Part shown: in pieces, positions 1 to 8,734 of the stretch
Layout: the number at the start of each line of letters is the position of its first letter
Numbering within the stretch: the stretch's first letter is position 1
Source of the DNA: Alienimonas chondri
GTDB lineage: Bacteria > Planctomycetota > Planctomycetia > Planctomycetales > Planctomycetaceae
DNA length: 40,953 nucleotides
Assembly: GCF_013036045.1 (NCBI RefSeq)
Contig: NZ_WTPX01000029.1
Span: forward strand, 1 to 40,953
Direction of reading: 5' to 3'
Made by a program: the position numbers and the translations under genes
The notes under the pieces: model-generated
The model's input: the letters and a program-made list of their open reading frames with translations, nothing else
Told to the model about the DNA's origin: nothing
The model's database searches: none

Positions 1-5
1 CGCCA

Positions 6-662
6 ATGACGACGAGTTCGCCGACGGAGGCGCGGGACGTGGTAGGGTACGGCGTTCTCGCCAGCGCTCGCCACGGTCCCATGCCCCAACCCAGCCCCGA
101 CGTCGCGGCCGCCGGACCCGCAGCCGACGACTCACCCGACCCGGAGGACCGTTTATTGCACGGCGGTCGCTTCCTCGAACTGCGGGCGAAGGGGACCTGG
201 GAGTACGCCCACCGTCCGAACGCCACCACGATCGTCGCCGTCTTCGCGGTGCATAAGGGGCACCTCATCTGCGTCGAACAGGAGCGCCTGCCGGTGGGCA
301 AGTCGGTCCTTGAAGTGCCGGCCGGTCTGGTGGGCGACACGATCGACGGCGACGTCCCCGACGACGCGGCTCGGCGAGAGTTGGAAGAAGAAACCGGCTA
401 TCGGGCCGAGACGCTGGAGCTGCTCACCATCGGCCCGCCCAGCGCCGGACTCTCGGACGAAGTCGTCCACTTCTTCAAAGCGACGAATCTCGTTCGCGCA
501 AGCGCCGGCGGCGGGGTGGACGGCGAAGAGATCACCGTGCACCGCGTCCCGTTGGAGTGCGCCACGGCCTGGATCCAAGGCTGGTCGACGACCAGCGAGC
601 GGCTCGTCGACCCGAAGGTCTGGGCCGCGCTGTGGTTCCTGCGCGACGAGATCGCGGAGTGA
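6..662 (+). CDS. Nudix hydrolase, ADP-ribose pyrophosphatase-like
   Basis: Probably hydrolyses a nucleoside diphosphate linked to another group (ADP-ribose-like) in the cytoplasm. The Nudix box lies at about residues 110-131 and ends in RRELEEETGY, matching the REUxEExGU core. The first conserved Glu of the box (G-x5-E) is Asp here (GDTIDGD), and the loop before it is about three residues longer than usual. The upstream strand with WEYAHRPNATTIVAVF and the run EQERLPVGKSVLEVPAGL are typical of the ADP-ribose pyrophosphatase branch. The start is uncertain: the frame is open to the left edge, ATG at 6 gives 218 aa, and ATG at 81 (MPQPSPDV) would give a more usual 193 aa. Neither has a clear Shine-Dalgarno. 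The family call is firm, the substrate is not. Confidence 0.85.
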   Translation: MTTSSPTEARDVVGYGVLASARHGPMPQPSPDVAAAGPAADDSPDPEDRLLHGGRFLELRAKGTWEYAHRPNATTIVAVFAVHKGHLICVEQERLPVGKSVLEVPAGLVGDTIDGDVPDDAARRELEEETGYRAETLELLTIGPPSAGLSDEVVHFFKATNLVRASAGGGVDGEEITVHRVPLECATAWIQGWSTTSERLVDPKVWAALWFLRDEIAE

Positions 663-665
663 CCA

Positions 666-740
666 GGCGAGCGGGGGACGTCAGTCCCCTGAGATCCTGA
701 CGCAGCGAAACGCTCAGGGGGCTGACGCCCCCCGCTCGCC
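666..740. repeat. Long intergenic inverted repeat, GCGAGCGGGGG family (full palindrome)
   Basis: A left arm starting GGCGAGCGGGGGACGTCAG and a right arm ending CTGACGCCCCCCGCTCGCC pair over about 28 bp around a loop of roughly 20 nt. It fills the whole space between the convergent Nudix and transaldolase genes and could act as a bidirectional terminator, although neither side has a T-run. Half-site copies of the same sequence recur at 8708-8735, 8863-8890 and 8895-8920. Confidence 0.85.
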
Positions 741-741
741 G

Positions 742-1785
742 TTACGCCAGCTCCGCCCGCTTGTCAGCGATCAGCTTGATGAGGTCCTTCTGCGGCTCGG
801 CGAACTTCCGCAGACCCTCTTCCATCAGGGCTTCGTGCATCGCGGCGGCGTCGACCTTCTCGTCGATCTCGTCCTGTACGGGCTGCGGGGGGAGTTGATC
901 GACGGTGCGGGTGAAGGTCTTATCCATCTTCCGCAGGGCGTCGTTGGTGCTCGGCGGGTTTGTTTGGATGTCGCTGCCGGCGAGCGCCGCGACGTACTTC
1001 TCCGGCGGGTCGCCTTCCAGCTTGGCGCCGGTGCTGGCGAAGATCATCTCCTGGGCCAGCGGAATCTTCTTGCCGGCCCAGAAGTCGCAGTTCTCCCGCC
1101 AGATCCGCTTGGCGTTCAACAGGCCGACTTTGCCTTGGGCCTCCGGCGAGAGATCCACGTTCTTGCTGGTGTAGACGTCGATCCGGGAGATGAAGATCGA
1201 GTAGACGCTCTTGAAGCCTTCCAGCGAGGCCCGCTTCTTGGCGCCCTTCCACACCGCGTCGCGGGCGGCGCGGTATTGGTCGTCGCTGAACAGCAAGGTG
1301 ATGTTCAGCGTCACGCCGGCGGCGGCCAGTTCCTCCAGCGCCGCGATCCCGCCGGGCGTGCCCGGCACTTTGATCATCCGGTTCTTGTGCCCGGCGGCGT
1401 ACTTCTTGCCGAGTTCGATGTAGCGCGCCGTGCGATCGGCCTCCGGGATGCTGTCGACGGTGTCTTCCAGCAGCGGATCGAGTTCAAAGCTGACCCAGCC
1501 GGCCTCGCCGCCGGTGCTCTCCCAGATTGGCAGGAACCGCTCCTGAGCGTCCGCCACGAGCTTGTCGCACAGCGCCCAGGCGATCTCGGAGTCGTCTTTC
1601 CCCTCGTCGGCCAGGCGTTTGATGTCGTCGTCGAACCCGCCGGCGGCGATGATCCCGCCGATGATCACCGGGTTCGAAGTGGCTCCCACGGCGCCGTCTT
1701 CCAGCGCCTGGCCGATCTCTTTCGGGTCCACGCTATCGAGGTACAGACGCGTGCCGGTGGCGATCAGACTTTGCAGCGCAGACAT
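742..1785 (-). CDS. tal: Transaldolase
   Basis: Transfers a dihydroxyacetone unit between sugar phosphates in the non-oxidative pentose phosphate pathway (cytoplasm). At 347 aa it is in the range of the long transaldolase class. The N-terminal strand YLDSVD and the TSNPVI motif (about 36-41) fit the family. The Schiff-base lysine is K139 in [12 protein letters not shown], followed by [19 protein letters not shown] and the LLFSDDQY motif. The start ATG at 1783-1785 gives the usual short lead before the first strand. Its stop lies one base from the inverted repeat at 666-740, and its 5' end faces leuD across 113 bp, so the two probably use divergent promoters. No pentose phosphate partner genes are adjacent. 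Confidence 0.93.
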   Translation of the reverse strand: MSALQSLIATGTRLYLDSVDPKEIGQALEDGAVGATSNPVIIGGIIAAGGFDDDIKRLADEGKDDSEIAWALCDKLVADAQERFLPIWESTGGEAGWVSFELDPLLEDTVDSIPEADRTARYIELGKKYAAGHKNRMIKVPGTPGGIAALEELAAAGVTLNITLLFSDDQYRAARDAVWKGAKKRASLEGFKSVYSIFISRIDVYTSKNVDLSPEAQGKVGLLNAKRIWRENCDFWAGKKIPLAQEMIFASTGAKLEGDPPEKYVAALAGSDIQTNPPSTNDALRKMDKTFTRTVDQLPPQPVQDEIDEKVDAAAMHEALMEEGLRKFAEPQKDLIKLIADKRAELA

Positions 1786-1898
1786 CGGAGTGCGGGGGTC
1801 GGGATGTTGGAAAACGGATGTGGTATCGTGCGAACATCCTAAGGGGTGTCGGCGTCCGTCACATCCAACCCCCCGTTATCCGCGCTTTCGGCCGTCCC

Positions 1899-2492
1899 AT
1901 GTCCCCCGTCTCCCAAATCGTCGCCCGTGGAATCCCGCTGCCCGGGGACGACATCGATACCGACCGCATCATCCCCGCCCGGTTCCTGCGGTGCGTGACG
2001 TTCGACGGTCTCGGCGAGCATGCGTTCGAGGACGATCGCGCCCAGGACGCCAGCCACCCGTTCGACGACGCGAAGTACGCCGACGGCGGTCTGCTGGTGA
2101 CCGGCAACAACTTCGGCTGCGGCTCCAGCCGCGAGCACGCCCCCCAAAGCCTGATGCGGGCCGGCGTGCGGGCGATCATCGCCGGCTCGTTCGCGGAGAT
2201 CTTCGCCGGGAACTGCACGAACCTCGGCGTGGCCTGCGCGACCGCGACGCCCGAGGTGCGTTCCGAACTGATCCGCCTGATCCAAGCGGATCCGACGGCC
2301 GAAGCGACGCTCGATCTGGAAGCCCTCACGGTGACGATCAGCGGCGAAACGTACCCGGTCGCGATGGCCGACGGCGCCCGCGACGCGCTGTTGACCGGAC
2401 AGTACGACTTCCTCGCCCAACTGCTCGAAGCGGCCCCGGAGGTCGCCGAGGCGGGACAGAAAGTGCCCTATCTGTCCGGGTTCAAAGCCTGA
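1899..2492 (+). CDS. leuD: 3-isopropylmalate dehydratase small subunit
   Basis: Small (swivel-domain) subunit of isopropylmalate isomerase, which with LeuC converts 2- to 3-isopropylmalate in leucine synthesis. The protein of 197 aa has the expected IPLPGDDIDTDRIIPARFL opening and the signature GNNFGCGSSREHAP (about residues 69-82) that positions substrate in the LeuCD complex. The ATG at 1899 (MSPVSQIVARG) was chosen because the open frame upstream, back to 1818, encodes nothing family-like. LeuC is not adjacent. The next gene, surE, starts 64 bp downstream and may be cotranscribed. Homoaconitase small subunits look similar, but length and context in a bacterium favour LeuD. Confidence 0.93.
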   Translation: MSPVSQIVARGIPLPGDDIDTDRIIPARFLRCVTFDGLGEHAFEDDRAQDASHPFDDAKYADGGLLVTGNNFGCGSSREHAPQSLMRAGVRAIIAGSFAEIFAGNCTNLGVACATATPEVRSELIRLIQADPTAEATLDLEALTVTISGETYPVAMADGARDALLTGQYDFLAQLLEAAPEVAEAGQKVPYLSGFKA

Positions 2493-2556
2493 TCGCGGCG
2501 GGCGTTTCGTCGGTCGGCCGGTGGGCGAAGCGGGCGTCGGCGGATAGAACGACGTC

Positions 2557-3372
2557 ATGCACATTCTGCTGACGAACGACGACGGGATCCGCGCCGCCGG
2601 TCTGGCGACCCTCGCCGCGGCCGCCGCCCGGCACGCGGGACCGGACGGATCGGTGACCGTCGTCGCCCCCGACCGCGAACACTCCGGCTGCGGCCACCGC
2701 GTGACTGTGGCGGAAACGCTCACGCTGTTCCGTGAGGACGACGGCCCCGATCAGCCGAACGGCGTGCGGGTGCGGCGGTTCTCGCTGGACGGCACGCCGG
2801 CCGATTGCGTGCGGATCGGCCTGCATCACTTCGCTGACCTGCGCGAGGCCGGCGCTCAGGGGGGCGGCTCCGGCGATCGGCCGTTCGATTGGGTGCTCAG
2901 CGGGGTGAATCACGGCGGGAATCTCGGGGTGGACGTGTTCCTGTCCGGCACCGCCGCGGCGGCCCGCGAGGCGACGTTGGCCGGGGTGCCCGCGGCGGCG
3001 CTCAGCCGCTTTCGGCGGGGTGCAGACGCCGCTTGGGCAGACTCCGTCGACCTGTTGGACCGCGTGCTGACGGAGATTCTCTCCGAGCCGCCCGGCCGCG
3101 GCGCCTACTGGAACGCCAACCTGCCGCATCCGCCGGACGTGCCCGCCGACAAGCGGCCGGAAGTCGTCCGCTGTCATCCGGAGGCCGGTCCGCTGCCGGT
3201 GAACTTCGAGCCGGTCGAGCCGGACGCCTCCCACGCCGCCGAAGAGGGCGAGGTCGTCGGCCGATACCGCTACCGCGGCCGCTATCCCGAGCGTAGTTCG
3301 GAACCCGGTTCGGACGTCGCCGTCTGCTTCGGCGGCGCCGCGGCGCTCTGCCGGCTGCCGCTGTTCCCCTGA
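2557..3372 (+). CDS. surE: 5'/3'-nucleotidase SurE
   Basis: Metal-dependent phosphatase acting on nucleoside 5'- and 3'-monophosphates, with a stationary-phase survival role in other bacteria. It begins [10 protein letters not shown] with the metal-binding D8-D9 pair. [16 protein letters not shown] supplies the conserved Ser (S43). [13 protein letters not shown] (from about 114) has the Asn ligand N118, and [12 protein letters not shown] follows. At 271 aa it is slightly long, with a Gly-rich loop at about 98-107. The last 91 bp overlap the 3' end of the convergent prepilin peptidase gene. Confidence 0.93.
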   Translation: MHILLTNDDGIRAAGLATLAAAAARHAGPDGSVTVVAPDREHSGCGHRVTVAETLTLFREDDGPDQPNGVRVRRFSLDGTPADCVRIGLHHFADLREAGAQGGGSGDRPFDWVLSGVNHGGNLGVDVFLSGTAAAAREATLAGVPAAALSRFRRGADAAWADSVDLLDRVLTEILSEPPGRGAYWNANLPHPPDVPADKRPEVVRCHPEAGPLPVNFEPVEPDASHAAEEGEVVGRYRYRGRYPERSSEPGSDVAVCFGGAAALCRLPLFP

Positions 3373-4544
3373 TCGTCGCGCGGCGCGTCGTCAGGGATCG
3401 CGTCGTCGGGATTCGGCGCCGGATTCGAGGGGGCGGGATCGAGGTGCGGAAAGAACGCCCGATCGATCAGCACGCCGACGCCCAGTAAGAACAGCGCCGG
3501 CGCCCCGCTGCCCCAGGCTCTCACCAGCAGCGAAGGCGGATCGGTCCCGATCAGAATCCATCCGAGCGGCACGAGGGCGCTCGCCATCGCCGCCAAGGTG
3601 GGCGGGGCGACGCGGGATCGCAGCAGGCCGGCGGCGTAGAGCATGGGGGCCGCGACCGTGACGGCCCCGCCCAGCGCCAAGCCCCAGCCGCCGGCCCACA
3701 TCCCCCACCACGCCCCGGCTATTCCGCCGATCAGCAGGAGGTTCGTTCTCTCCGTACCGGTTCTAAGCAAGGGAAACAGGAGTCCGCCGATCAACGCACA
3801 GAGCGCGGCGCCTCGCAACACGTCCAGTGGCCCGGCGAGGTTCGGAGCGAAGCGATACGGGCCGAGGGCGAACCCGCCTTCCGCCAACTGCCAAGGGCCG
3901 CCGCCCCACACCTCCGCGGCCCCGATCCGAACGCCCGGCCACAGCCCCGCAGCGATCGCCGGGAACAGCAGCGCGAACGCGACGAACCGCCACGGCAAGC
4001 GGTGCCCGTCCAAGGCGATCAGCCCCGCCCCGAACAGCGTCGCCGAGCCGATGAACAGCACGCCGCAGACCGCGATCGCTGCCGGTTCCAATGCTCGCAG
4101 GAACAGCGCCGACGGCGAGGAACGACCGATTTCGACCGGCAGATTGACCCCGCCCATCAGCACGATTTGCAGCGCTAGCAGCGCCAGAGCCGTCCCGCAC
4201 ACGGCCTCCACCAACGGATACCGAGCCGCGATCGGCAGTCCGCAAGCCCGGCAGCGGCCCCGCAATCGCAGCCAGCCGATCACCGGGAGATTGTCCGTCG
4301 CCCGGATCGGGGTCTCGCATCGCGGGCAACGGCTTTTCGGCCGCGAGAGGTTCAGCCCCGCGGGGAGCCGATAGACGACGACGTTCAGAAAGCTGCCGAC
4401 GCTCGCCCCCAGGGCGAACGACCACAGCACGATGAACGCCCGCAGCAGACCGGTCAGCCACTCGTTCGACGCCGCCGCCCCGGCCCATGGCAGGCCGGCC
4501 AAAGGCAGGATGAATGCCCAGTCCGCGAACCCCGACGGCGGCAT
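3282..4544 (-). CDS. Prepilin peptidase (A24)-like protein without the GxGD aspartate
   Basis: Polytopic membrane protein of 420 aa. The N-terminal half matches the type IV prepilin peptidase/N-methyltransferase family: [16 protein letters not shown] (about 46-61), then two CxxC pairs (C73/C76 and C98/C101) around [15 protein letters not shown] and the RYPLVE motif. In the peptidase half the first catalytic aspartate appears to be D179 ([11 protein letters not shown]). The position of the second, normally GxGD, reads [21 protein letters not shown] (GTER at 263-266), so that aspartate is absent. The tail from about 375 is hydrophilic and Pro/Asp-rich. The coding region lies 42 bp after the gene at 4587-5495 and probably shares its transcript. 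It may methylate or bind prepilins without cleaving, or act on another substrate. Confidence 0.8.
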   Translation of the reverse strand: MPPSGFADWAFILPLAGLPWAGAAASNEWLTGLLRAFIVLWSFALGASVGSFLNVVVYRLPAGLNLSRPKSRCPRCETPIRATDNLPVIGWLRLRGRCRACGLPIAARYPLVEAVCGTALALLALQIVLMGGVNLPVEIGRSSPSALFLRALEPAAIAVCGVLFIGSATLFGAGLIALDGHRLPWRFVAFALLFPAIAAGLWPGVRIGAAEVWGGGPWQLAEGGFALGPYRFAPNLAGPLDVLRGAALCALIGGLLFPLLRTGTERTNLLLIGGIAGAWWGMWAGGWGLALGGAVTVAAPMLYAAGLLRSRVAPPTLAAMASALVPLGWILIGTDPPSLLVRAWGSGAPALFLLGVGVLIDRAFFPHLDPAPSNPAPNPDDAIPDDAPRDDQGNSGSRQSAAAPPKQTATSEPGSELRSG

Positions 4545-4586
4545 GCGATGGGCGGGAACGGGGACGAGGGGGCGGAGAACCGCAGC

Positions 4587-5495
4587 CTATCGCGCCCATT
4601 CCAGTTTGGTGAGTCCGAGCCGGCCCGCGGCGTTCTTGGCGTGCGCGACCGCCCGCTCCGCCGTTTTGTTCATCAACTCCGGCGGGGCGCCGTCCGACCG
4701 CAGTTCGACGGCCTGTTCCAGCGTGTTGAGCGCCCGGTCGATCTCGCCGCCGGCGGAGGCGTCCGGGGCGGCTTCGACCAGATAACGCAGTTCGGGCCGC
4801 GTCGCGTCGAACTTCGCCCGCCACGCGACCCACTGTGGCTCGGGGGCGTGAGCGACGTCCACGAATTCGTTCGTCAGGTCGTCCAACTGGTCGAACGCCT
4901 CCCGCCACTCCGCCCGCGTGGATTGATGCTTGCCGAACGCCGCGTTCAGTCCGAACAACAGCGCCGGGACCGTCAGGACAGTCGCGAGCACGAGCACGTT
5001 GGGGTTCACCTTGCTCGACGGCTCCGGCGTCGCGGCAGCGGACTGCGTCTTGCGCCGCCGACGCGGCGGCACGGGGCCGGCGGCCAACGGCTGTCCGACG
5101 TCAAACTGGTCATCCTCGAACTCGCCCTCGAGTTCGTCCTCTTCCCGCTGACGGATCGCGTCGAGCAGACCCGCCGCGGCCCCGGCGGACTTGGCGTCCT
5201 CGGCCTTCTTCGCCGGAGCCGGCGCCGGGCGAGGCCGGGATCGCTTCCGTCTGGGTTCCGCCCGCACCTCGGGGAGATCGAGTGCGGTGAGAAAGTCCGC
5301 ATTGGTCGCGACCAACGAGTCCGGCAGGTCGTCGTCTTCGATCGCCTCCATGTCCCCCGCGTCCGTCGGCGACGCTTCGGCGGGCGAGAGATCGAACCCG
5401 GACAGATCCATCACCGAGCCGTGCGACTCCCCGTAGGAGTCGTCCCCCGCGCGTTTGGCGAGACGGGCGCCGGCCTCGGGCTGGCGAGTGGTCAT
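4587..5495 (-). CDS. Hypothetical single-pass membrane protein
   Basis: Not a family I recognise. The ATG at 5493-5495 (MTTRQPEAG) was preferred to the upstream ATG at 5609, because the intervening residues look like translated noncoding sequence. It yields 302 aa: an acidic, disordered N-terminal 80 residues, a basic Pro/Ala/Lys/Arg stretch (EPRRKRSRPRPAPAPAKK), an acidic run (EEDELEGEFEDDQFD), a second basic patch, one TM segment (NVLVLATVLTVPALLFGLNA, about 182-201), and a helical C-terminal domain of about 100 residues. The topology suggests a cytoplasmic tail and a periplasmic helical domain. It sits directly upstream of the atypical prepilin peptidase, so a shared envelope role is possible but not shown. 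Confidence 0.7.
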   Translation of the reverse strand: MTTRQPEAGARLAKRAGDDSYGESHGSVMDLSGFDLSPAEASPTDAGDMEAIEDDDLPDSLVATNADFLTALDLPEVRAEPRRKRSRPRPAPAPAKKAEDAKSAGAAAGLLDAIRQREEDELEGEFEDDQFDVGQPLAAGPVPPRRRRKTQSAAATPEPSSKVNPNVLVLATVLTVPALLFGLNAAFGKHQSTRAEWREAFDQLDDLTNEFVDVAHAPEPQWVAWRAKFDATRPELRYLVEAAPDASAGGEIDRALNTLEQAVELRSDGAPPELMNKTAERAVAHAKNAAGRLGLTKLEWAR

Positions 5496-5776
5496 TGTGG
5501 ATTCGCTTCGTGCGGTGCGGCGATCTCGGGGAGCGCCCCAAGGCGGGCCACGATAGAACCGCGGCCGGTCCCGCGGAGGCCCGATTCCCCCCTCGCCGCC
5601 GATCCTCACGGACTCTTCATCACGCTCTTCACAACTCGGGCCTCTTCACGCGGCGGAGAGCTGTCCATCTAACGCGAGCCGAACCTCCCGGCGGGCGGTT
5701 TGTCCGCGGAGCAGGGGACCGGTACCGTCCCCGCGGCCCGTCCGCGCCGCTCCGTCGCCCCCAATTCGCTGCCCCA

Positions 5777-6805
5777 ATGATCGTCGTTCTCCACCGCTCC
5801 GCCGCGTCGGAGGATGTCGCCGCCGTTGCGGATCGCGTCGCCGCCCTCGGCATGATGGCTCACGTGATCAACGGGACGGAGCGAACGGTCGTCGCCGCGA
5901 CCGGCTCCGAGGACGAGGCCCACCGCGAAACGCTGGCCAGCATGGCGCAGGTGGAGTCCGTCATGCCGATCCTCGCCCCGTACAAGGTCGCCAGCCTCGA
6001 AGCGAAGCCGGAACCGACCCAGGTCGTCACGGGCAGTCTGACGATCGGCGGCGGCGTCTGCGGGGTGATCGCCGGGCCGTGCAGCGTGGAGAGCGAAGAA
6101 CAGATCATGACCAGCGCCCGGGCCGTCAAAGCGGCCGGCGCCACGGCGCTGCGGGGCGGGGCGTTCAAACCGCGGACCAGCCCCTACGCCTTCCAAGGCA
6201 TGAAGGAGGAGGGGCTGAAGCTGCTCGCCGCGGCCCGCGACGAGACGGGGTTGGCGATCGTCACCGAAGTGATGACGCCCACCGACGTCGAACTGGTCGG
6301 CGACTATGCGGACGTGCTGCAGATCGGCGCCCGCAACATGCAGAACTATCGGTTGTTGGAAGCCTGCGGCGAGTCGCCCGCGGCGGTGCTGCTGAAGCGG
6401 GGGATGTCCTCCACGATGGACGAGTTCCTGCTGGCCGCGGAGTACGTGCTGAGCCGGGGGAACGAGCGGGTGATGCTCTGCGAACGCGGCGTGCGGACGT
6501 TCGAGAGTCACACCCGCTTCACCCTGCCGTTGGCGACCGTGCCCTACCTGCACGCCCGCACGCACCTGCCGATCGTGATCGACCCCAGCCACGGCACCGG
6601 CGTGGCGAGTCTCGTCCCGCCGATGATGAACGCCGCGATCGCCTGCGGGGCGGATGGCCTGATCGTGGAGGTGCACCCCGACCCGCCCAACGCCGCCAGC
6701 GACGGCCCGCAGTCCCTCACGCCGGATGCTTTCGCCAAGGCGATGATCGCCTGCGGCAAGGTCGCCGATGCGGTCGGGCTGACGATGGACACGACGAACG
6801 TGTGA
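5777..6805 (+). CDS. aroF: 3-deoxy-7-phosphoheptulonate synthase (DAHP synthase) with N-terminal ferredoxin-like domain
   Basis: Condenses phosphoenolpyruvate and erythrose 4-phosphate in the first step of the shikimate pathway. ATG at 5777 (MIVVLHRSAASEDV) opens an N-terminal domain of about 70 residues resembling the ferredoxin-like regulatory domain of Thermotoga-type DAHP synthases. The barrel follows: IAGPCSVES with metal ligand C102, LRGGAFKPRTSPYAFQG (about 126-140), LQIGARNMQNY, and the C-terminal PSHGTG. Total length is 343 aa. The frame upstream to 5495 is not family-like. A TetR-type regulator starts 10 bp after the stop, which suggests cotranscription. Confidence 0.93.
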   Translation: MIVVLHRSAASEDVAAVADRVAALGMMAHVINGTERTVVAATGSEDEAHRETLASMAQVESVMPILAPYKVASLEAKPEPTQVVTGSLTIGGGVCGVIAGPCSVESEEQIMTSARAVKAAGATALRGGAFKPRTSPYAFQGMKEEGLKLLAAARDETGLAIVTEVMTPTDVELVGDYADVLQIGARNMQNYRLLEACGESPAAVLLKRGMSSTMDEFLLAAEYVLSRGNERVMLCERGVRTFESHTRFTLPLATVPYLHARTHLPIVIDPSHGTGVASLVPPMMNAAIACGADGLIVEVHPDPPNAASDGPQSLTPDAFAKAMIACGKVADAVGLTMDTTNV

Positions 6806-6815
6806 GGAGCCGACC

Positions 6816-7433
6816 GTGGCTCGCCCCCGCACCTTCGACGCCGACGCCGCCCTCGATGCGGCGCTGCGCGTGTTCTGGATGCGGGGCTACCGCGGCGCCT
6901 CGCTGGAGGAGCTGACGAACGTCAGCGGCGGCTCCCGGCCGAGTCTGTATGCGGCGTTCGACGACAAAAACGGCCTGTTCGCCGCCGCGCTGCACCGCTA
7001 CCGGGAGCGCTTCGACGCGGAGGCGCTCGCCGTATTGGAGAGCGAAGCGGACGGTCGCATCGCGATCGAGCGGTTCCTGCGCCTCTCCGCCCGCCGGTTC
7101 ACCGACCCGGACCTTCCCCCCGGCTGCCCGATCGCGATGCAGTGCGCCGCGATGGAACCGGAGCCGGCGACCGACGCGGACGAGAACGCCCAGTCCGTCG
7201 CCGCCGAGCTGGATGCCGCCCTGCACGCGAAACTCCGGGCCCGGCTGGCTCGGGCGAAGGCGGACGAGCAACTTCCCCCCGGCGAGCCGCTCGGCCCGCT
7301 GGCGGACTACCTTCATGGCGTGCGTCATGCCCTGAGCGTCGCAGCCCGCCTCGGCCGCAGCGAGCGGGCGTTGCGGGCGATGATCGACGTCGCGATGCGA
7401 ACTTGGCCGGACGAACGCGCGTCTGTCGCGTAG
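6816..7433 (+). CDS. TetR/AcrR-family transcriptional regulator
   Basis: DNA-binding repressor of 205 aa. The first 50 residues form the TetR helix-turn-helix domain: MARPRTFDADAALDAALRVF, then WMRGYRGASLEEL and GGSRPSLYAAFDDKNGLF. The C-terminal two thirds is a helical ligand/dimer domain with PPGCPIAMQCAAME, typical of the AcrR subgroup whose members start ARPR(E/T)FD. It starts at GTG 6816, preceded by GAGGAG at about 6804-6809, which overlaps the end of the DAHP synthase gene. The ligand is unknown. It is followed by the inverted repeat at 7457-7548, which may end the transcript. Confidence 0.88.
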   Translation: MARPRTFDADAALDAALRVFWMRGYRGASLEELTNVSGGSRPSLYAAFDDKNGLFAAALHRYRERFDAEALAVLESEADGRIAIERFLRLSARRFTDPDLPPGCPIAMQCAAMEPEPATDADENAQSVAAELDAALHAKLRARLARAKADEQLPPGEPLGPLADYLHGVRHALSVAARLGRSERALRAMIDVAMRTWPDERASVA

Positions 7434-7456
7434 TCTTCCTCAAGCTGGTGAAGCCG

Positions 7457-7548
7457 TACCAGCCCGACGCGCGAGCGTCGGCCGTCGGCGCAGCCGCCAA
7501 CGTCACAGTGCCTCGACGCACTGCCGACGCTCGCGCGTCGGGCTGGTA
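7457..7548. repeat. Long intergenic inverted repeat, CCCGACGCGCGAGCG family
   Basis: Arms 7457-7482 and 7523-7548 are perfect 26-bp inverted copies (left arm begins TACCAGCCCGACGCGCGAGC), separated by a 40-nt loop. It lies between the TetR gene and mnmA, ending about 35 bp before the mnmA start. It could form a long RNA hairpin or a cruciform, and there is no T-run. Confidence 0.9.
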
Positions 7549-7582
7549 TTCTCGAACGCTCCCCCCCTTCCTCGCGACGTCC

Positions 7583-8734
7583 ATGCCTCGAATCGTCTTA
7601 GCGATGAGCGGCGGCGTGGACAGCAGCGCCGCCGCCGTGCTGCTCCAGCGGGACGGGTGGGAGGTGGTCGGGCTGTTCATGCGCAGCGGGGCGGAGGCGG
7701 AAGTCTGTGCGACGGATTCGCCCCTCACGGTGTTGCCGAGCGCCAAGGCGCATAAGCAGGGGTGTTGTTCCGCCAGCGACGCCGCGGATGCCCGCCGGGT
7801 CGCGGATCGATTGGACATCCCCTTTCACGCGTTGAACTTCGCGGGGGAGTTCGGCCGCATCAAGGATTACTTCGCCGACGAGTACCTCGCCGGTCGCACG
7901 CCCAACCCCTGCGTGCAGTGCAACAACTGGCTGAAGTTCGGCCGGCTGTGGGAGTTCGCCCAGTCCATCGGCGCCGAGGCCGTCGCCAGCGGGCACTATG
8001 CCCGCGTCGAAACGGGCGACGACGGCCGACCGGCGTTATTGCGGGGCGTCGATCAGGGGAAGGATCAGAGCTACGTGCTGTTCGGCGTGACGCCGGACGC
8101 GCTCGCCCACACCCGCTTCCCCTGCGGCGGGCTGACGAAGCCGGAGATCCGCGAACTAGCGGGTGAGGCCGGGCTGCGGGTCGCGGACAAGCCGGACTCG
8201 CAGGAGATCTGCTTCGTTCCCGATAACGATTACGCCGGCTTCGTGAAGCGGCACCGCGGCGAGCAGGACACCGCCGGCCAGTTCGTGGATGTCGCCGGCC
8301 GGCCGATCGGGGAGCACCCGGGCTACGAACGCTTCACCATCGGTCAGCGCAAGGGGCTGGGCGTGGCGTTCGGCGAGCCGCGGTACGTGCTCCGCATCGA
8401 AGCGGAGAGCCGCCGCGTCGTACTCGGCACCCGTGACGATCTGCGGTGCGGCGGACTCACGGCCGGCGAGGCGAACTGGCTGATCGACCGCCCGACTGGC
8501 CCGCTGCGGTGTTTCGCTCAGATCCGCTATCAGCACCAGGCCGCGGCCTGCGAGGTGGAAGTTGAGGCCGACGGAAAGGGCTTCACCGTGCGGTTCGACG
8601 AGCCGCAGCACGGCGTCGCCCCCGGACAGGCCTGCGTGCTGTACGACGGCGATCCGGCCACCGGTGAGACCGGGGATCGAGTATTGGGCGGCGGGTGGAT
8701 TCGCGAAGGCGAGCGGGGGGCGTCAGCCCCCTGA
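7583..8734 (+). CDS. mnmA: tRNA-specific 2-thiouridylase MnmA
   Basis: Activates uridine 34 of Lys, Glu and Gln tRNAs with ATP and inserts sulfur to give the 2-thiouridine wobble base. The ATG at 7583 opens MPRIVLAMSGGVDSSAAA, with the PP-loop SGGVDSS at 9-15. The first catalytic Cys is C110 in TPNPCVQCN and the second is C210 in DSQEICFVPD. DQSYVLFGV and FTIGQRKGLGV are also present. Length 383 aa. The last ten codons (GEGERGASAP region) and the TGA lie inside a copy of the GCGAGCGGGGG repeat, so the natural C-terminus has been rewritten or extended by the repeat. A frame open upstream to 7142 overlaps the TetR gene and is not used. Confidence 0.94.
   Translation: MPRIVLAMSGGVDSSAAAVLLQRDGWEVVGLFMRSGAEAEVCATDSPLTVLPSAKAHKQGCCSASDAADARRVADRLDIPFHALNFAGEFGRIKDYFADEYLAGRTPNPCVQCNNWLKFGRLWEFAQSIGAEAVASGHYARVETGDDGRPALLRGVDQGKDQSYVLFGVTPDALAHTRFPCGGLTKPEIRELAGEAGLRVADKPDSQEICFVPDNDYAGFVKRHRGEQDTAGQFVDVAGRPIGEHPGYERFTIGQRKGLGVAFGEPRYVLRIEAESRRVVLGTRDDLRCGGLTAGEANWLIDRPTGPLRCFAQIRYQHQAAACEVEVEADGKGFTVRFDEPQHGVAPGQACVLYDGDPATGETGDRVLGGGWIREGERGASAP

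Noticed and set aside
310-1842. Plus-strand frame of about 510 codons over the transaldolase
   Set aside because: It runs through the Nudix gene in another frame, the palindrome at 666-740 and the antisense of transaldolase, so it cannot be one real protein.
5613-5648. Three CTCTTCA words in the aroF upstream region
   Set aside because: Spacings of 12 and 17 bp are irregular and the word is short; chance is likely.
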